Shown: positions 32,970 through 43,515 of the stretch, piece by piece
Layout of the letters: the number at the start of each line of letters is the position of its first letter
How positions within the stretch are numbered: position 1 is the stretch's first letter
Assembly (NCBI RefSeq): GCF_030865425.1
Contig: NZ_JAVFCB010000001.1
Span: 359,482 to 423,481, forward strand
DNA: 64,000 bases
Source of the DNA: Microbacterium capsulatum
GTDB lineage: Bacteria; Actinomycetota; Actinomycetes; Actinomycetales; Microbacteriaceae
Direction: 5' to 3'
The notes under the pieces: model-generated
What the model saw: the letters and a program-made list of their open reading frames with translations, nothing else
Told to the model about the DNA's origin: nothing
The model's database searches: none
Program-made: the position numbers and the translations under genes

Positions 32970-33743
32970 ATGGCATACATCAAGTCCGCCGCGCTCGAGG
33001 ACAAGGGATTCGTCGTCCTCGACAGCTACAACCAGGAGCTCGACCCCAAGGAGTGGCTCGACATCGAGTACAACGACTGGAAGTCGTCGGGCGACACCCG
33101 CTTCGCCCCGCTCGCGTCCGCCAAGGGCGAGATCGAGTGCAACGGCTTCTGGAACCACGTGCCGCCGCGCACGGACAAGGACGGCGTCTGGATCGACGCG
33201 CAGACCTCCAAGGCCCCCAACCTGACGCGTCGCGCGCAGGAGCCCGGCGCGAACGTCGGCCGCTGCCGGGTCATCGAGCTGCAGCCCACGCCGTACGGCG
33301 AGTGCCTCTACAACCTGCACCAGGACGACAACAACCGCCTCAACCCGGACGGCACCGGCTGGGTCGTGCGCGGCTTCTTCAACCTCACCGACGACAAGGA
33401 CAGCTACTTCGTCCTGCGCGAGAACCGCACCGACCCGAGCGTCGAGTACCGCATCGCCCTCCCGGCCGGCGCGCAGCTGATCGTCGACACCCAGCGCCTC
33501 TGGCACGCCGCCACCCACAACGGCACCGAGCCGCGCTACTGCCTCATCACCTCGTGGACCTCGGGCCCCGAGCTCGACGCCTACATCGAGAAGTACAACG
33601 GCACCCAGGACGTGGAGAACTACGCCGTCGACCAGGCGATCCTGGACGCCGGCTACGAGGAGCAGGCGCGTCGTGACGCCGCCCGTGCCGCGTACTACGC
33701 CGCCAAGGGTCAGAAGGAGAAGATCGCGATGAGCGAGGCCTGA
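32970..33743 (+). CDS. Putative 2OG-Fe(II) oxygenase-fold protein
   Basis: A 257-residue cytosolic protein. The middle reads as a double-stranded beta-helix with the metal triad of 2-oxoglutarate/Fe(II) oxygenases: YNLHQDD (HxD, near residue 116), RLWHAATH about 70 residues later (distal His), and the cosubstrate Arg in EPRYCLITSW. Flanking strands VVRGFFNLTDDKDSYFVLRE and RIALPAGAQLIVDTQ fit the fold. A charged helical tail rich in Ala/Lys follows (RRDAARAAYYAAKGQKEK). No named family comes to mind. ATG 32949 is also in frame, but ATG 32970 has AAAGGA upstream (12 nt, rather long). A strong terminator follows. Confidence 0.68.
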   Translation: MAYIKSAALEDKGFVVLDSYNQELDPKEWLDIEYNDWKSSGDTRFAPLASAKGEIECNGFWNHVPPRTDKDGVWIDAQTSKAPNLTRRAQEPGANVGRCRVIELQPTPYGECLYNLHQDDNNRLNPDGTGWVVRGFFNLTDDKDSYFVLRENRTDPSVEYRIALPAGAQLIVDTQRLWHAATHNGTEPRYCLITSWTSGPELDAYIEKYNGTQDVENYAVDQAILDAGYEEQARRDAARAAYYAAKGQKEKIAMSEA

Positions 33744-33761
33744 GCCTCCGCGTCGCTTTCG

Positions 33762-33798
33762 AGGGCCTGAGCCCGGTCTCGCACCGGGCTCAGGCCCT
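33762..33798. terminator. Hairpin terminator, 16-bp perfect stem
   Basis: Arms 33762-33777 and 33783-33798 are perfectly complementary with a 5-nt loop. It is located between the oxygenase-like gene and the convergent membrane hydrolase gene. Confidence 0.85.
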
Positions 33799-33816
33799 CT
33801 CTTCGTGTCCGCGGGC

Positions 33817-34581
33817 TCAGCCCCCGACCAGGCTCGCCACGGACGCGCCGACGCCCCAGAGCGCGTACCCGGCGAGGGGCAGTGTGAGCAGCCACTCCCG
33901 CCAGGATCCGGCGTGGCCGAGGATCGGGACGGCGAAGAAGCCGTTCGGCTTCCAGACGTGCCGGATGATCGGGGTCGCCTGGATGAGCCGGGGCGCCTTC
34001 GGTCGGAGCGGCCAGAGGAACGGGACGCCTTCGATGGTGAGGGCGTCGCCGATCAGGTGCACGAGGAAGCCGAGGCCGATGCAGAGCGGCAGCCAGTCGA
34101 ACTCGGCGGGCGCCCAGAGCAGCACGGCGGCGGCCATGAGCGCGCCGATCAGCCACGCGAGCCGCCAGGACTTCGCGAGCCTCAGCACCTTCGTCGCGAA
34201 CGTCGTGCACGCGAGGACCGCGGCCGCGGATCCGACCTGCAGGGCGTGATCCCATCCGGGCGGCGTCCAGTGCACGAACGACAGGGCATAGGTGCCGAGG
34301 GCGATGCCGACGACGGCGAGCAGCGAATGCATCCCGTGGCGGTGGCCGCCGGTGAGTCGCCCGACCGTGCCGGCGACGACCCTCCCGGCGACCGGGAGGG
34401 AGTGCGCGATCGTGGCGTTGTGGTGGTCGGCATCGGGCAGGAGCGCGGCCCCCGCCGCGACGAGGGAGCCGAGGACGACCGTCGACGGGGTCATCGGATG
34501 GATCCCCAGGGCGGGGACGGCGGTGGCGGTGACGGCCACCCAGGCGGCGGCGCCGCTGATGGCGTGGGAGGTTCCCATCAT
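33817..34581 (-). CDS. Membrane-bound metal-dependent hydrolase (YdjM/DUF457 family)
   Basis: A 254-residue integral membrane protein. It begins MMGTSHAISGAAAWVAV, with the family His, and has LLPDADHHNATIAHSL and GGHRHGMHSLLAV, with the His/Asp cluster, then GFLVHLIGDALTIEGVPFLWP. Five to six membrane helices are visible. It belongs to the YdjM/LexA-regulated putative membrane hydrolase group; biochemical activity is unproven. ATG 34581 has CAGGAG upstream; ATG 34578 immediately follows. Confidence 0.85.
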   Translation of the reverse strand: MMGTSHAISGAAAWVAVTATAVPALGIHPMTPSTVVLGSLVAAGAALLPDADHHNATIAHSLPVAGRVVAGTVGRLTGGHRHGMHSLLAVVGIALGTYALSFVHWTPPGWDHALQVGSAAAVLACTTFATKVLRLAKSWRLAWLIGALMAAAVLLWAPAEFDWLPLCIGLGFLVHLIGDALTIEGVPFLWPLRPKAPRLIQATPIIRHVWKPNGFFAVPILGHAGSWREWLLTLPLAGYALWGVGASVASLVGG

Positions 34582-34842
34582 GGCTGGCTCCTGGTCAGCG
34601 GGGCGGGCGGGGAAGACTGCTCTCGAGGGCCGAGGCCGGGAGGAACAGCGACATCCATCGTGCCAGGGCGATCCGACATCGCCCCCCGACCGGCGGAGAC
34701 CACCCGGTCCGTGTCCGTTTCGCAATGAGTTACATCCTTGTGATTTCGCTGGGTATCGGTGAGAATGGGCGCATAACCGCATACCGCCGTGCTTCGCGGA
34801 TCAGGTCGTAGGGGAAGACGCACCTGATGAAACGGAGACAAC

Positions 34843-35346
34843 ATGGCGACAGCACAAGCACGCGGGGTGGTGTACATCCACTCCGCACCGCGCGCGCTCT
34901 GCCCGCACCTGGAATGGGCGGTCGGACGCGCTATCGGGCGCGCCGTCAACTTCGAATGGTCGGAGCAGCCCGTCCTCGACGGTGCCCGCCGGGCCGAGTT
35001 CTACTGGGACGGCCCCATCGGCACCGGTGCCGTCCTCGCCACCGCGATCCGCGGCTGGGAGCACCTCCGCTTCGAGGTCACCGAGGACCCCACGCCGCGC
35101 AGCGACGGCGGCCGCTGGCTGCACACGCCGGATCTCGGCGTGCACTACGCGCAGACCGACGCCGCCGGCAACATCGTGATCGGCGAGGACCGGATCCGTT
35201 ACGCCCTGGAGATCTCCGCCGGCAGCGCGGCGGAACTGCAGCGCGAACTCGACGTCGCGCTGGGGACCGCCTGGGACGACGAGCTGGAGCCGTTCCGGCA
35301 CGCGAGCGACGACGCCCGCGTCGTGTGGCTGCACAAGGTCGGGTAG
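34843..35346 (+). CDS. DUF3145 family protein
   Basis: A 167-residue soluble protein of the actinobacterial DUF3145 family, recognised by RGVVYIHSAPRALCPHLEWAVGRA, YWDGPIGTGAVLATAIRGWEHLRFEVTEDP and the C-terminal VALGTAWDDELEPFRHA. The family is nearly universal in Actinobacteria but uncharacterised. ATG 34843 has ACGGAGAC upstream. It faces the fatty-acid operon convergently, with a terminator between. Confidence 0.9.
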   Translation: MATAQARGVVYIHSAPRALCPHLEWAVGRAIGRAVNFEWSEQPVLDGARRAEFYWDGPIGTGAVLATAIRGWEHLRFEVTEDPTPRSDGGRWLHTPDLGVHYAQTDAAGNIVIGEDRIRYALEISAGSAAELQRELDVALGTAWDDELEPFRHASDDARVVWLHKVG

Positions 35347-35363
35347 TCGCAGGACGGAGGACT

Positions 35364-35407
35364 CGTGTGATCCGGTCCCTGAGCCTGTCGAAGGGCCGGG
35401 TCACACG
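35364..35407. repeat. Dispersed GAGCCTGTCGAAGGG element, hairpin form (copy A)
   Basis: Core GGTCCCTGAGCCTGTCGAAGGG sits inside imperfect arms CGTGTGA (35364-35370) and TCACACG (35401-35407), extended by CCGG/CCGG and CCCT/AGGG. Related copies are at 36856, 39243 and 47032. Confidence 0.6.
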
Positions 35408-35521
35408 AAGGGACGAGGGCCGGAGAGGCGTCACTATCGGGGGTCGGAGAGCAGGGACCCGGAACCCGAGACAGCGAATCCCCGGCCCACAACCGGAGAA
35501 AAACTGAACATCATCACGAGA

Positions 35522-35561
35522 ATCGCCCCGGCTGCTTCGATGAGGAAGCGACCGGGGCGAT
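35522..35561. terminator. Hairpin terminator of the fab operon
   Basis: 17-nt arms (35522-35538, 35545-35561) pair except for two internal mismatches, with a 6-nt loop. It lies just after the fabF stop (minus strand). Confidence 0.72.
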
Positions 35562-35577
35562 ACTCGTGCGGGCGGGA

Positions 35578-36819
35578 TCAGCCCGGGTAGTCCGCGAAGG
35601 CGACGACGGCGTTGTGGCCGCCGAACCCGAAGGAGTTGCTGATCGCGAGCTGCGGGCCGTCGCCGAGGGGCTGGGGCTCGCCGGACAGCTTGAACGGCAC
35701 GGCCGGATCCGGCTCGGTCATGTTGATCGTCGGCGGGGCGACGCGGTCGCGCAGCGCGAGCACCGTGTACACGGCCTCGAGCGCGCCGGTGCCGCCGAGC
35801 AGGTGACCGGTCGACGCCTTGGTCGCCGACACGGGGATCTCGTCGATCCGGGAGCCGAAGACGCGCTTCAGCGCCTCGTACTCGTTCGGGTCGCCGACCG
35901 GGGTCGAGGTGGCGTGCGCGTTGATATGGGTGACCTGGTCGGGGGTCGCGCCGGCCTGGGCGAGGGCCTGCTCGACGGCGCGGGCGGCGCCGGCGCCCTC
36001 CGGGTCGTTGCCGGTGATGTGGTACGAGTCGGCCGAGACGCCGCCGCCGACGAGGTACGCGTAGATCTTGGCTCCGCGGGCCTTGGCGTGCTCCTCGGTC
36101 TCCAGGACCAGGGCCGCACCGCCTTCGCCCATGACGAAGCCGTCGCGGTCGATCGCGCCGGGGCGCGAGGCGTGCTCCGGGTCGTCGTTGCGCCGGGAGA
36201 GCGCCTGCGCGGAGGCGAACGAGGCCATGGTGATCGGGTGGATCGCGGACTCCGCGCCACCGGCGATGACGACGTCGGCCAGGCCGTCCTGCAGGTGCTC
36301 GTAGGCGTTCGCGATCGACTCCGTGCTGGAGGCGCAGGCGGAGACCACCGTGCGGGCGAAGGCCTTGGCGTTGAAGTGCAGGGAGAGGTTGCCCGCGCCG
36401 GCGTTCGGCATGAGCATCGGGACTGTCAGCGGCATGACGCGGCGCGGACCCTTCTCGCGCAGCGTGTCCCACGCATCCAGCAGGGTCCAGACGCCGCCGA
36501 TGCCGGTCGCCCAGTCGATGCCGAGGCGCTCGGGGGCGATGTCCGGGGCGCCGGCGTCCTCCCAGGCCTCACGGGCGGCGATCAGCGCGAACTGGGTGGA
36601 CGGGTCGAGGCGCTTGGCCTCGTGCCGCGGCAGGACCTCCTCGGGGCGGACGGACGCCTCTGCGGCGAACGTCACCGGGATCTGGTACTGCTCGATCCAC
36701 TCGTGCGTCAGCGTGTGCGTGCCGGAGACGCCGGCGAGCAGGTTCGCCCAGTTCTCCGGGGCGGTGCCGCCCAGGGCGGATGTGGCGCCGATGCCGGTGA
36801 CGACGATGCGCTTGGTCAT
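35578..36819 (-). CDS. fabF: 3-oxoacyl-ACP synthase II
   Basis: A 413-residue condensing enzyme (KAS II) elongating acyl-ACP with malonyl-ACP. The catalytic triad is visible: Cys in VSACASSTESI (near residue 161), His in NAHATSTPVGD (near 301) and His in NSFGFGGHNAV (near 399). It is the last gene of fabD-fabH-acpP-fabF. ATG 36819 (MTKRIVVTGIG) has AGAAGGAA upstream; the frame to 36864 is not conserved. A repeat hairpin lies between acpP and this gene. Confidence 0.96.
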   Translation of the reverse strand: MTKRIVVTGIGATSALGGTAPENWANLLAGVSGTHTLTHEWIEQYQIPVTFAAEASVRPEEVLPRHEAKRLDPSTQFALIAAREAWEDAGAPDIAPERLGIDWATGIGGVWTLLDAWDTLREKGPRRVMPLTVPMLMPNAGAGNLSLHFNAKAFARTVVSACASSTESIANAYEHLQDGLADVVIAGGAESAIHPITMASFASAQALSRRNDDPEHASRPGAIDRDGFVMGEGGAALVLETEEHAKARGAKIYAYLVGGGVSADSYHITGNDPEGAGAARAVEQALAQAGATPDQVTHINAHATSTPVGDPNEYEALKRVFGSRIDEIPVSATKASTGHLLGGTGALEAVYTVLALRDRVAPPTINMTEPDPAVPFKLSGEPQPLGDGPQLAISNSFGFGGHNAVVAFADYPG

Positions 36820-36855
36820 GCAGGTTCCTTCTGAGGGATGGGGTGGGGGAGAGGA

Positions 36856-36907
36856 GGATGCCACGCCCCGCGCCCTTCGACGGGCTCAGGGACCGGGGGT
36901 GGCATCC
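36856..36907. repeat. Dispersed GAGCCCGTCGAAGGG element (copy B) between acpP and fabF
   Basis: Outer arms GGATGCCAC (36856-36864) and TGGCATCC (36900-36907), inner GCCCT/AGGGA pairs, core CCCTTCGACGGGCTCAGGGACC. It has the same hairpin layout as copy A but different outer arms, and lies inside the fab operon. Confidence 0.6.
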
Positions 36908-36914
36908 GCAGATG

Positions 36915-37163
36915 TCACTCCTGGCCGGCGACGATGAAGTTCACGGCGTCACCGACGGACTTGAGGTTCTTGACCTCGTCGTCGGGGATGGTGACACCGA
37001 ACTTCTCCTCGGCGTTGACGACGATCGTCATCATCGAGATCGAGTCGATGTCCAGATCGTCGGTGAAGGACTTCTCCAGCGCGACCTCCGAGGCGTCGAT
37101 GCCGGTCTCGTCGGTGATGAGCTCTGCAAGGCCGGCGAGGACCTCGTCGTTGCTGAAAGCCAT
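36915..37163 (-). CDS. acpP: Acyl carrier protein
   Basis: An 82-residue acidic four-helix ACP that carries acyl chains on a phosphopantetheine arm. The attachment Ser is in DDLDIDSISMMTIV (DSI instead of the usual DSL), near residue 41. Second in a tight gene order after fabH; ATG 37163 is preceded by AGAAAGAGGAAACC. Highly regular codons suggest strong expression. Confidence 0.96.
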   Translation of the reverse strand: MAFSNDEVLAGLAELITDETGIDASEVALEKSFTDDLDIDSISMMTIVVNAEEKFGVTIPDDEVKNLKSVGDAVNFIVAGQE

Positions 37164-37226
37164 GGTTTCCTCTTTCTATGGGGTTGTTTCGGAACCGGTG
37201 AACAGTCTAGGGAACGGCGCGCCCGG

Positions 37227-38225
37227 TCAGGGCAGCACGACCACCTGCGCGCCGAAGACCAGACCGGCGCCGAAGCCGATCTGCAGCGCGAGGCCTCCGC
37301 TGAGCTCCGGGTGCTCCTGGAGCAGCCGGTGCGTGGCGAGCGGGATGGACGCGGCCGAGGTGTTGCCGGTGGTCTCGATGTCACGGGCGATGACGGTCGT
37401 CTCGGGCAGCTTCAGCTGCTTGGCGAACTCGTCCACGATGCGCATGTTGGCCTGGTGCGGGATGAACGCGGCGAGGTCGGATGCCGCGACGCCGGCCTGC
37501 TCGAGGGCCTGCTTCGCGACCTTCGCCATCTCCCAGACGGCCCAGCGGAAGACGGTCGGGCCCTCCTGGCGCAGCGTCGGCCACGGGGCCACGCCGTCGC
37601 GGAACTCGGTGAGGGTGTGGTTCATGCCCACCGCGTCGGCCTTGGAGCCGTCGGATCCCCACACGGTGGCGGAGATGCCGGGGGTGTCGCTCGGGCCGAT
37701 CACGACGGCGCCCGCGCCGTCGCCGAGCAGGAAGGAGATGCTGCGGTCGGTCGGGTCGACGATGTCGGAGAGCTTCTCCGCGCCGATCACGAGGGCGTGG
37801 TGGGCGGCGCCGGCGCGGATGAGGGCGTCGGCCTGGGCGACCGCGTACGCGTAGCCGGCGCAGGCGGCGTTGATGTCGTACGCGGCGGCGGGGTTGGCGC
37901 CGACCCGGTCGGCGACGATCGCGGCGACCGAGGGGGTCTGCTTGGGGTTGCTGATCGTGGCGACGATGACGACGTCGATGTCGGAGGGGGCGACGCCGGA
38001 CTTCTCGACGGCCTCCTTCGCGGCGGAGGTGGAGAGGTCGATCGCGTCCGTGGTGGCGACCGCACGGGTGCGGGTGATGATGCCGGTGCGCTGGCGGATC
38101 CACTCGTCGCTCGAGTCGATGGGGCCGATGAGGTCGTCGTTCGGCACCGCGTTCTCGCCGCGGGCCGCGCCGACCGAGTAGATGCGCGTGTACGCGGGGC
38201 CCGTGGACTGCTTGAGCGTGGTCAT
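37227..38225 (-). CDS. fabH: 3-oxoacyl-ACP synthase III
   Basis: A 332-residue KAS III that starts fatty acid synthesis by condensing acyl-CoA with malonyl-ACP. Catalytic residues: Cys in NAACAGYAYAV (near 120), His in IPHQANMRIVDEF (near 257) and Asn in TTGNTSAASIPLA (near 287). In actinobacteria FabH accepts branched primers. ATG 38225 overlaps the fabD stop (ATGA). Confidence 0.96.
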   Translation of the reverse strand: MTTLKQSTGPAYTRIYSVGAARGENAVPNDDLIGPIDSSDEWIRQRTGIITRTRAVATTDAIDLSTSAAKEAVEKSGVAPSDIDVVIVATISNPKQTPSVAAIVADRVGANPAAAYDINAACAGYAYAVAQADALIRAGAAHHALVIGAEKLSDIVDPTDRSISFLLGDGAGAVVIGPSDTPGISATVWGSDGSKADAVGMNHTLTEFRDGVAPWPTLRQEGPTVFRWAVWEMAKVAKQALEQAGVAASDLAAFIPHQANMRIVDEFAKQLKLPETTVIARDIETTGNTSAASIPLATHRLLQEHPELSGGLALQIGFGAGLVFGAQVVVLP

Positions 38226-39142
38226 GCTGCTTCTCCGTTCAGCAGCGCCACGGCCGCTTCGAGGTCTTCGGGGGTCTTCACGGCGACGGCGGGCGTGCCG
38301 CGCAGTCCGCGCTTCGCGAGGCCGGTGAGGGCTCCGGCAGGGGTCAGCTCGATGAGGCCGGTGATGCCGTTCTCGGCGAACGAGGCCATGCACAGGTCCC
38401 AGCGGACCGGGGAGGACACCTGCGCGACGAGGTAGTCGAGCGCGGTGGCACCGGACGTGACGACGGAACCGTCGCGGTTGGTCCAGAGGGTGACGGTCGG
38501 GTCGGCGGCGGCGACGCCGTCGACGGCGGCGCGGAGCGTCTGGACGGCCGGGGCCATGTACGACGTGTGGAAGGCGCCGGCGACCTTGAGCGGCATGACA
38601 CGGGATCCCTTGACCGGGGTCTCGGCGAGCTCGGCGAGGGCCGGGAGGGCCCCGGCCGCGACGATCTGGCCGCCACCGTTGTAGTTCGCAGGGGTCAGCT
38701 CGAGCTCGGCTAGGCGGGCGAGCACCTCTTCCTCGTCGCCGCCGAGCACGGCGCTCATGCCGGTCGGGGTCTGCGCGGCGGCGTCCGCCATCGCGCGTCC
38801 GCGGATTCCGACGAGGCGCATGGCGTCCAGGTCGGACACGACGTCCGCGCCGACGAGCGCGGCCAACTCGCCCACGGAGTGGCCGGCGATCCCGTCGGCC
38901 TGGCGCCCTGCGCGCTCGTGCAGGACCTTGGCGGCGACCAGCGAAGCGGCCACGATCAGCGGCTGGGCGATCCGGGTGTCGCGGATCGTGTCGGCGTCCG
39001 ACTCGGTGCCGTGCAGGACGAGGTCCACCTCAGCGGCCTCGGAGTACGCGGCGAGATCCTCCGCGACGCCCTCCAGCTCGAGCCAAGGGGAGAGGAAACC
39101 AGGGGTCTGAGAGCCCTGACCAGGGCACGCGAGGACGATCAC
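38222..39142 (-). CDS. fabD: Malonyl-CoA:ACP transacylase
   Basis: A 306-residue transacylase that loads malonate on ACP. VIVLACPGQGSQTPGFL opens the fold, the nucleophile elbow is GHSVGELAAL (Ser near residue 89), and GAFHTSYMAPA contains the active His near 190. GTG 39142 has GGAGGA directly upstream and a CAGACT box 6 nt away, so the operon may also have its own leaderless promoter downstream of the regulator gene. Confidence 0.95.
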   Translation of the reverse strand: MIVLACPGQGSQTPGFLSPWLELEGVAEDLAAYSEAAEVDLVLHGTESDADTIRDTRIAQPLIVAASLVAAKVLHERAGRQADGIAGHSVGELAALVGADVVSDLDAMRLVGIRGRAMADAAAQTPTGMSAVLGGDEEEVLARLAELELTPANYNGGGQIVAAGALPALAELAETPVKGSRVMPLKVAGAFHTSYMAPAVQTLRAAVDGVAAADPTVTLWTNRDGSVVTSGATALDYLVAQVSSPVRWDLCMASFAENGITGLIELTPAGALTGLAKRGLRGTPAVAVKTPEDLEAAVALLNGEAA

Positions 39143-39148
39143 TCCTCC

Positions 39149-39154
39149 AGTCTG
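39149..39154 (-). promoter_or_regulatory. -10-like CAGACT before fabD
   Basis: Minus-strand CAGACT, then GGAGGA, then GTG 39142. The 6 nt could be either a leaderless start gap or a Shine-Dalgarno in a longer transcript. Confidence 0.45.
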
Positions 39155-39242
39155 CCAACGATCCGGCGGATCCGGTGGCTCAACCCTCACAAGAATCCGA
39201 AGATCGGTTGTGCGAGTGTGACAGATCGTGCGGTACCGGGCG

Positions 39243-39281
39243 TGTCGAAGGGCCGGAGCGGATGCTTGCGACCCTTCGACA
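39243..39281. repeat. Dispersed TGTCGAAGGG element, inverted pair (copy C)
   Basis: Perfect 10-bp inverted repeat TGTCGAAGGG (39243-39252) and CCCTTCGACA (39272-39281) with a 19-nt spacer, formed from two oppositely oriented element cores. It lies between the fasR-type gene and fabD. Confidence 0.6.
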
Positions 39282-39302
39282 GGCTCCGGGAGCGGGCCGA
39301 CG

Positions 39303-40532
39303 TCAGCGCGGACGGCGGGGCCGCAGGCCCCGGCGCACCGGCTCGGCCGTGCCGATCGTGCCGAGGACGAGCGCCGTCTGCAGGATGAACGCCTCGCGCG
39401 GACCCGTCGCGTCCCAGCCGATGACTTCGCTGATCCGCTTCAGCCGGTACCGCACCGTGTTCGGGTGCACGAACAGCTCGCGCGCCGTCGCCTCGAGCGA
39501 GCGGCCGTTGTCGAGGTAGCTCCACAGGGTCGTGACGAGGTCGGTGGAGTGGTCGTGCAGCGGGCGGAACACGCGTTCGATGAGGGTCTGCTTGGCCAGC
39601 GGGTCGCCGGCGATGGCCCGCTCCGGGAGCAGCTCGTCCGCATCCACCGGCCGGGGCGCGCCGCGCCACGACCGCGCCACCGCGAACCCGGCGAGCGCCG
39701 CTCGGGCACTCTGGCCCGCGTCGACGAGCGCCGCCACGGCGGGGCCGACGACGACGTACCCGGGCCCGAACGACGGCTCGAGCGTGCGCGCGATCTCGGT
39801 GAAGGAGAACTCGTCCGACTCTCCGCCGTCCTCGCGCCCCTCCAGCTTGGCGCGCCCGACCACGAGCACGAGCCGCGATCCCTGCACGCCGATCAGCACG
39901 TCGACCGCGAGTTTGCGTGCGGTGCGGCGGACCTGATCGACGTCGAACTGCGGCGGCGTGGTGCCGACGATGACGCAGACCTCGCCGTGGCCGTGCCAGC
40001 CGAGCGCGGCGATCCGGCTGGGCAGCTCCTCGTCAGCCTCGCCGGTGAGGATCGAGTCCACCACGAGCGCCTCGAGGCGCGCATCCCACAGACCCCGCGC
40101 CTCCGCCGCCCGCGCGTACACGTCGGCCGCGGCGAAGGCCACGTCGCGGGAGTACAGCAGGATCGCGTCGCGCAGCTCGCCGTTCTTGCCGGCCACGCGC
40201 TCCTCGGTCACCGCGACGGTGACCCGGATCAGCTGCAGGGTCTGCTGCAGGCTCACGCTGCGCAGCAGCTCCCGCGGCGCGGCCGCGAAGATGTCGGCCG
40301 CGATCCACGGCGTCGATGTCGGGTCGTCGTACCACTGGATGAACGAGGTGATGCCGGCCTGGGCCACCAGCCCGACGGCGGAGCGTCGGGCCGGCGGCAT
40401 CTCGGCGTACCACGGCAGCGAATCCTCGAGGCGCTGCAGGGTGGCCGTGGCCAGGTCGCCGGAGATGCGGCGCAGCCACGCCAGCGTCTCCGGCTTGGTC
40501 ATCTCGGCCGGTCTCTTCGCGGAGGACGTCAC
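39303..40532 (-). CDS. fasR: FasR-type fatty acid synthesis regulator (PucR/CdaR-like HTH)
   Basis: A 409-residue regulator with a long N-terminal sensor region and a C-terminal helix-turn-helix of the PucR type (DNGRSLEATARELFVHPNTVRYRLKRI, residues about 345-371). Orthologues in Streptomyces (FasR) and Mycobacterium (Rv2242) stand directly before fabD and activate the fab genes. GTG 40532 lies 8 bases after the aceE stop, so it is probably read together with aceE. Confidence 0.9.
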   Translation of the reverse strand: MTSSAKRPAEMTKPETLAWLRRISGDLATATLQRLEDSLPWYAEMPPARRSAVGLVAQAGITSFIQWYDDPTSTPWIAADIFAAAPRELLRSVSLQQTLQLIRVTVAVTEERVAGKNGELRDAILLYSRDVAFAAADVYARAAEARGLWDARLEALVVDSILTGEADEELPSRIAALGWHGHGEVCVIVGTTPPQFDVDQVRRTARKLAVDVLIGVQGSRLVLVVGRAKLEGREDGGESDEFSFTEIARTLEPSFGPGYVVVGPAVAALVDAGQSARAALAGFAVARSWRGAPRPVDADELLPERAIAGDPLAKQTLIERVFRPLHDHSTDLVTTLWSYLDNGRSLEATARELFVHPNTVRYRLKRISEVIGWDATGPREAFILQTALVLGTIGTAEPVRRGLRPRRPR

Positions 40533-40539
40533 GCCGGCG

Positions 40540-43266
<2,727 letters not shown>

Positions 43267-43359
43267 GGGGAGCCTTTCGTCTATCTGGCTGGTCCAGCCA
43301 AGGAAAACGGGATAAGACCCGGGGGAGTCTTGTCGACTCCGCACAACGGTCGCGGACTC

Positions 43360-43365
43360 AGCCTA
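43360..43365 (-). promoter_or_regulatory. -10 box TAGGCT for aceE
   Basis: Minus-strand TAGGCT about 95 nt before GTG 43266. The implied leader contains a small AAGAC/GTCTT hairpin near 43313-43332. Confidence 0.45.
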
Positions 43366-43515
43366 GTCACAATCCGCGGGTGCCGAGCGGTGGTGGCGGC
43401 GGCGTCCCGATTGCTACGCTCATGCCCAGCCGCCGGGTCCGGCTCCAGCGGTCCTGATGGGCGACGACGCCCGCCAGTGTGCCGTCACCGCGCCGGACGA
43501 GCACCAGGAGCACCG

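Noticed and set aside
34738..34766. TTGTGA-17-GAGAAT as a promoter for DUF3145
   Set aside because: Spacing is right but the -10 is a poor match; not enough to claim.
43313..43332. Small hairpin in the aceE leader as a riboswitch or attenuator
   Set aside because: Only about 5 bp paired with no conserved riboswitch core.
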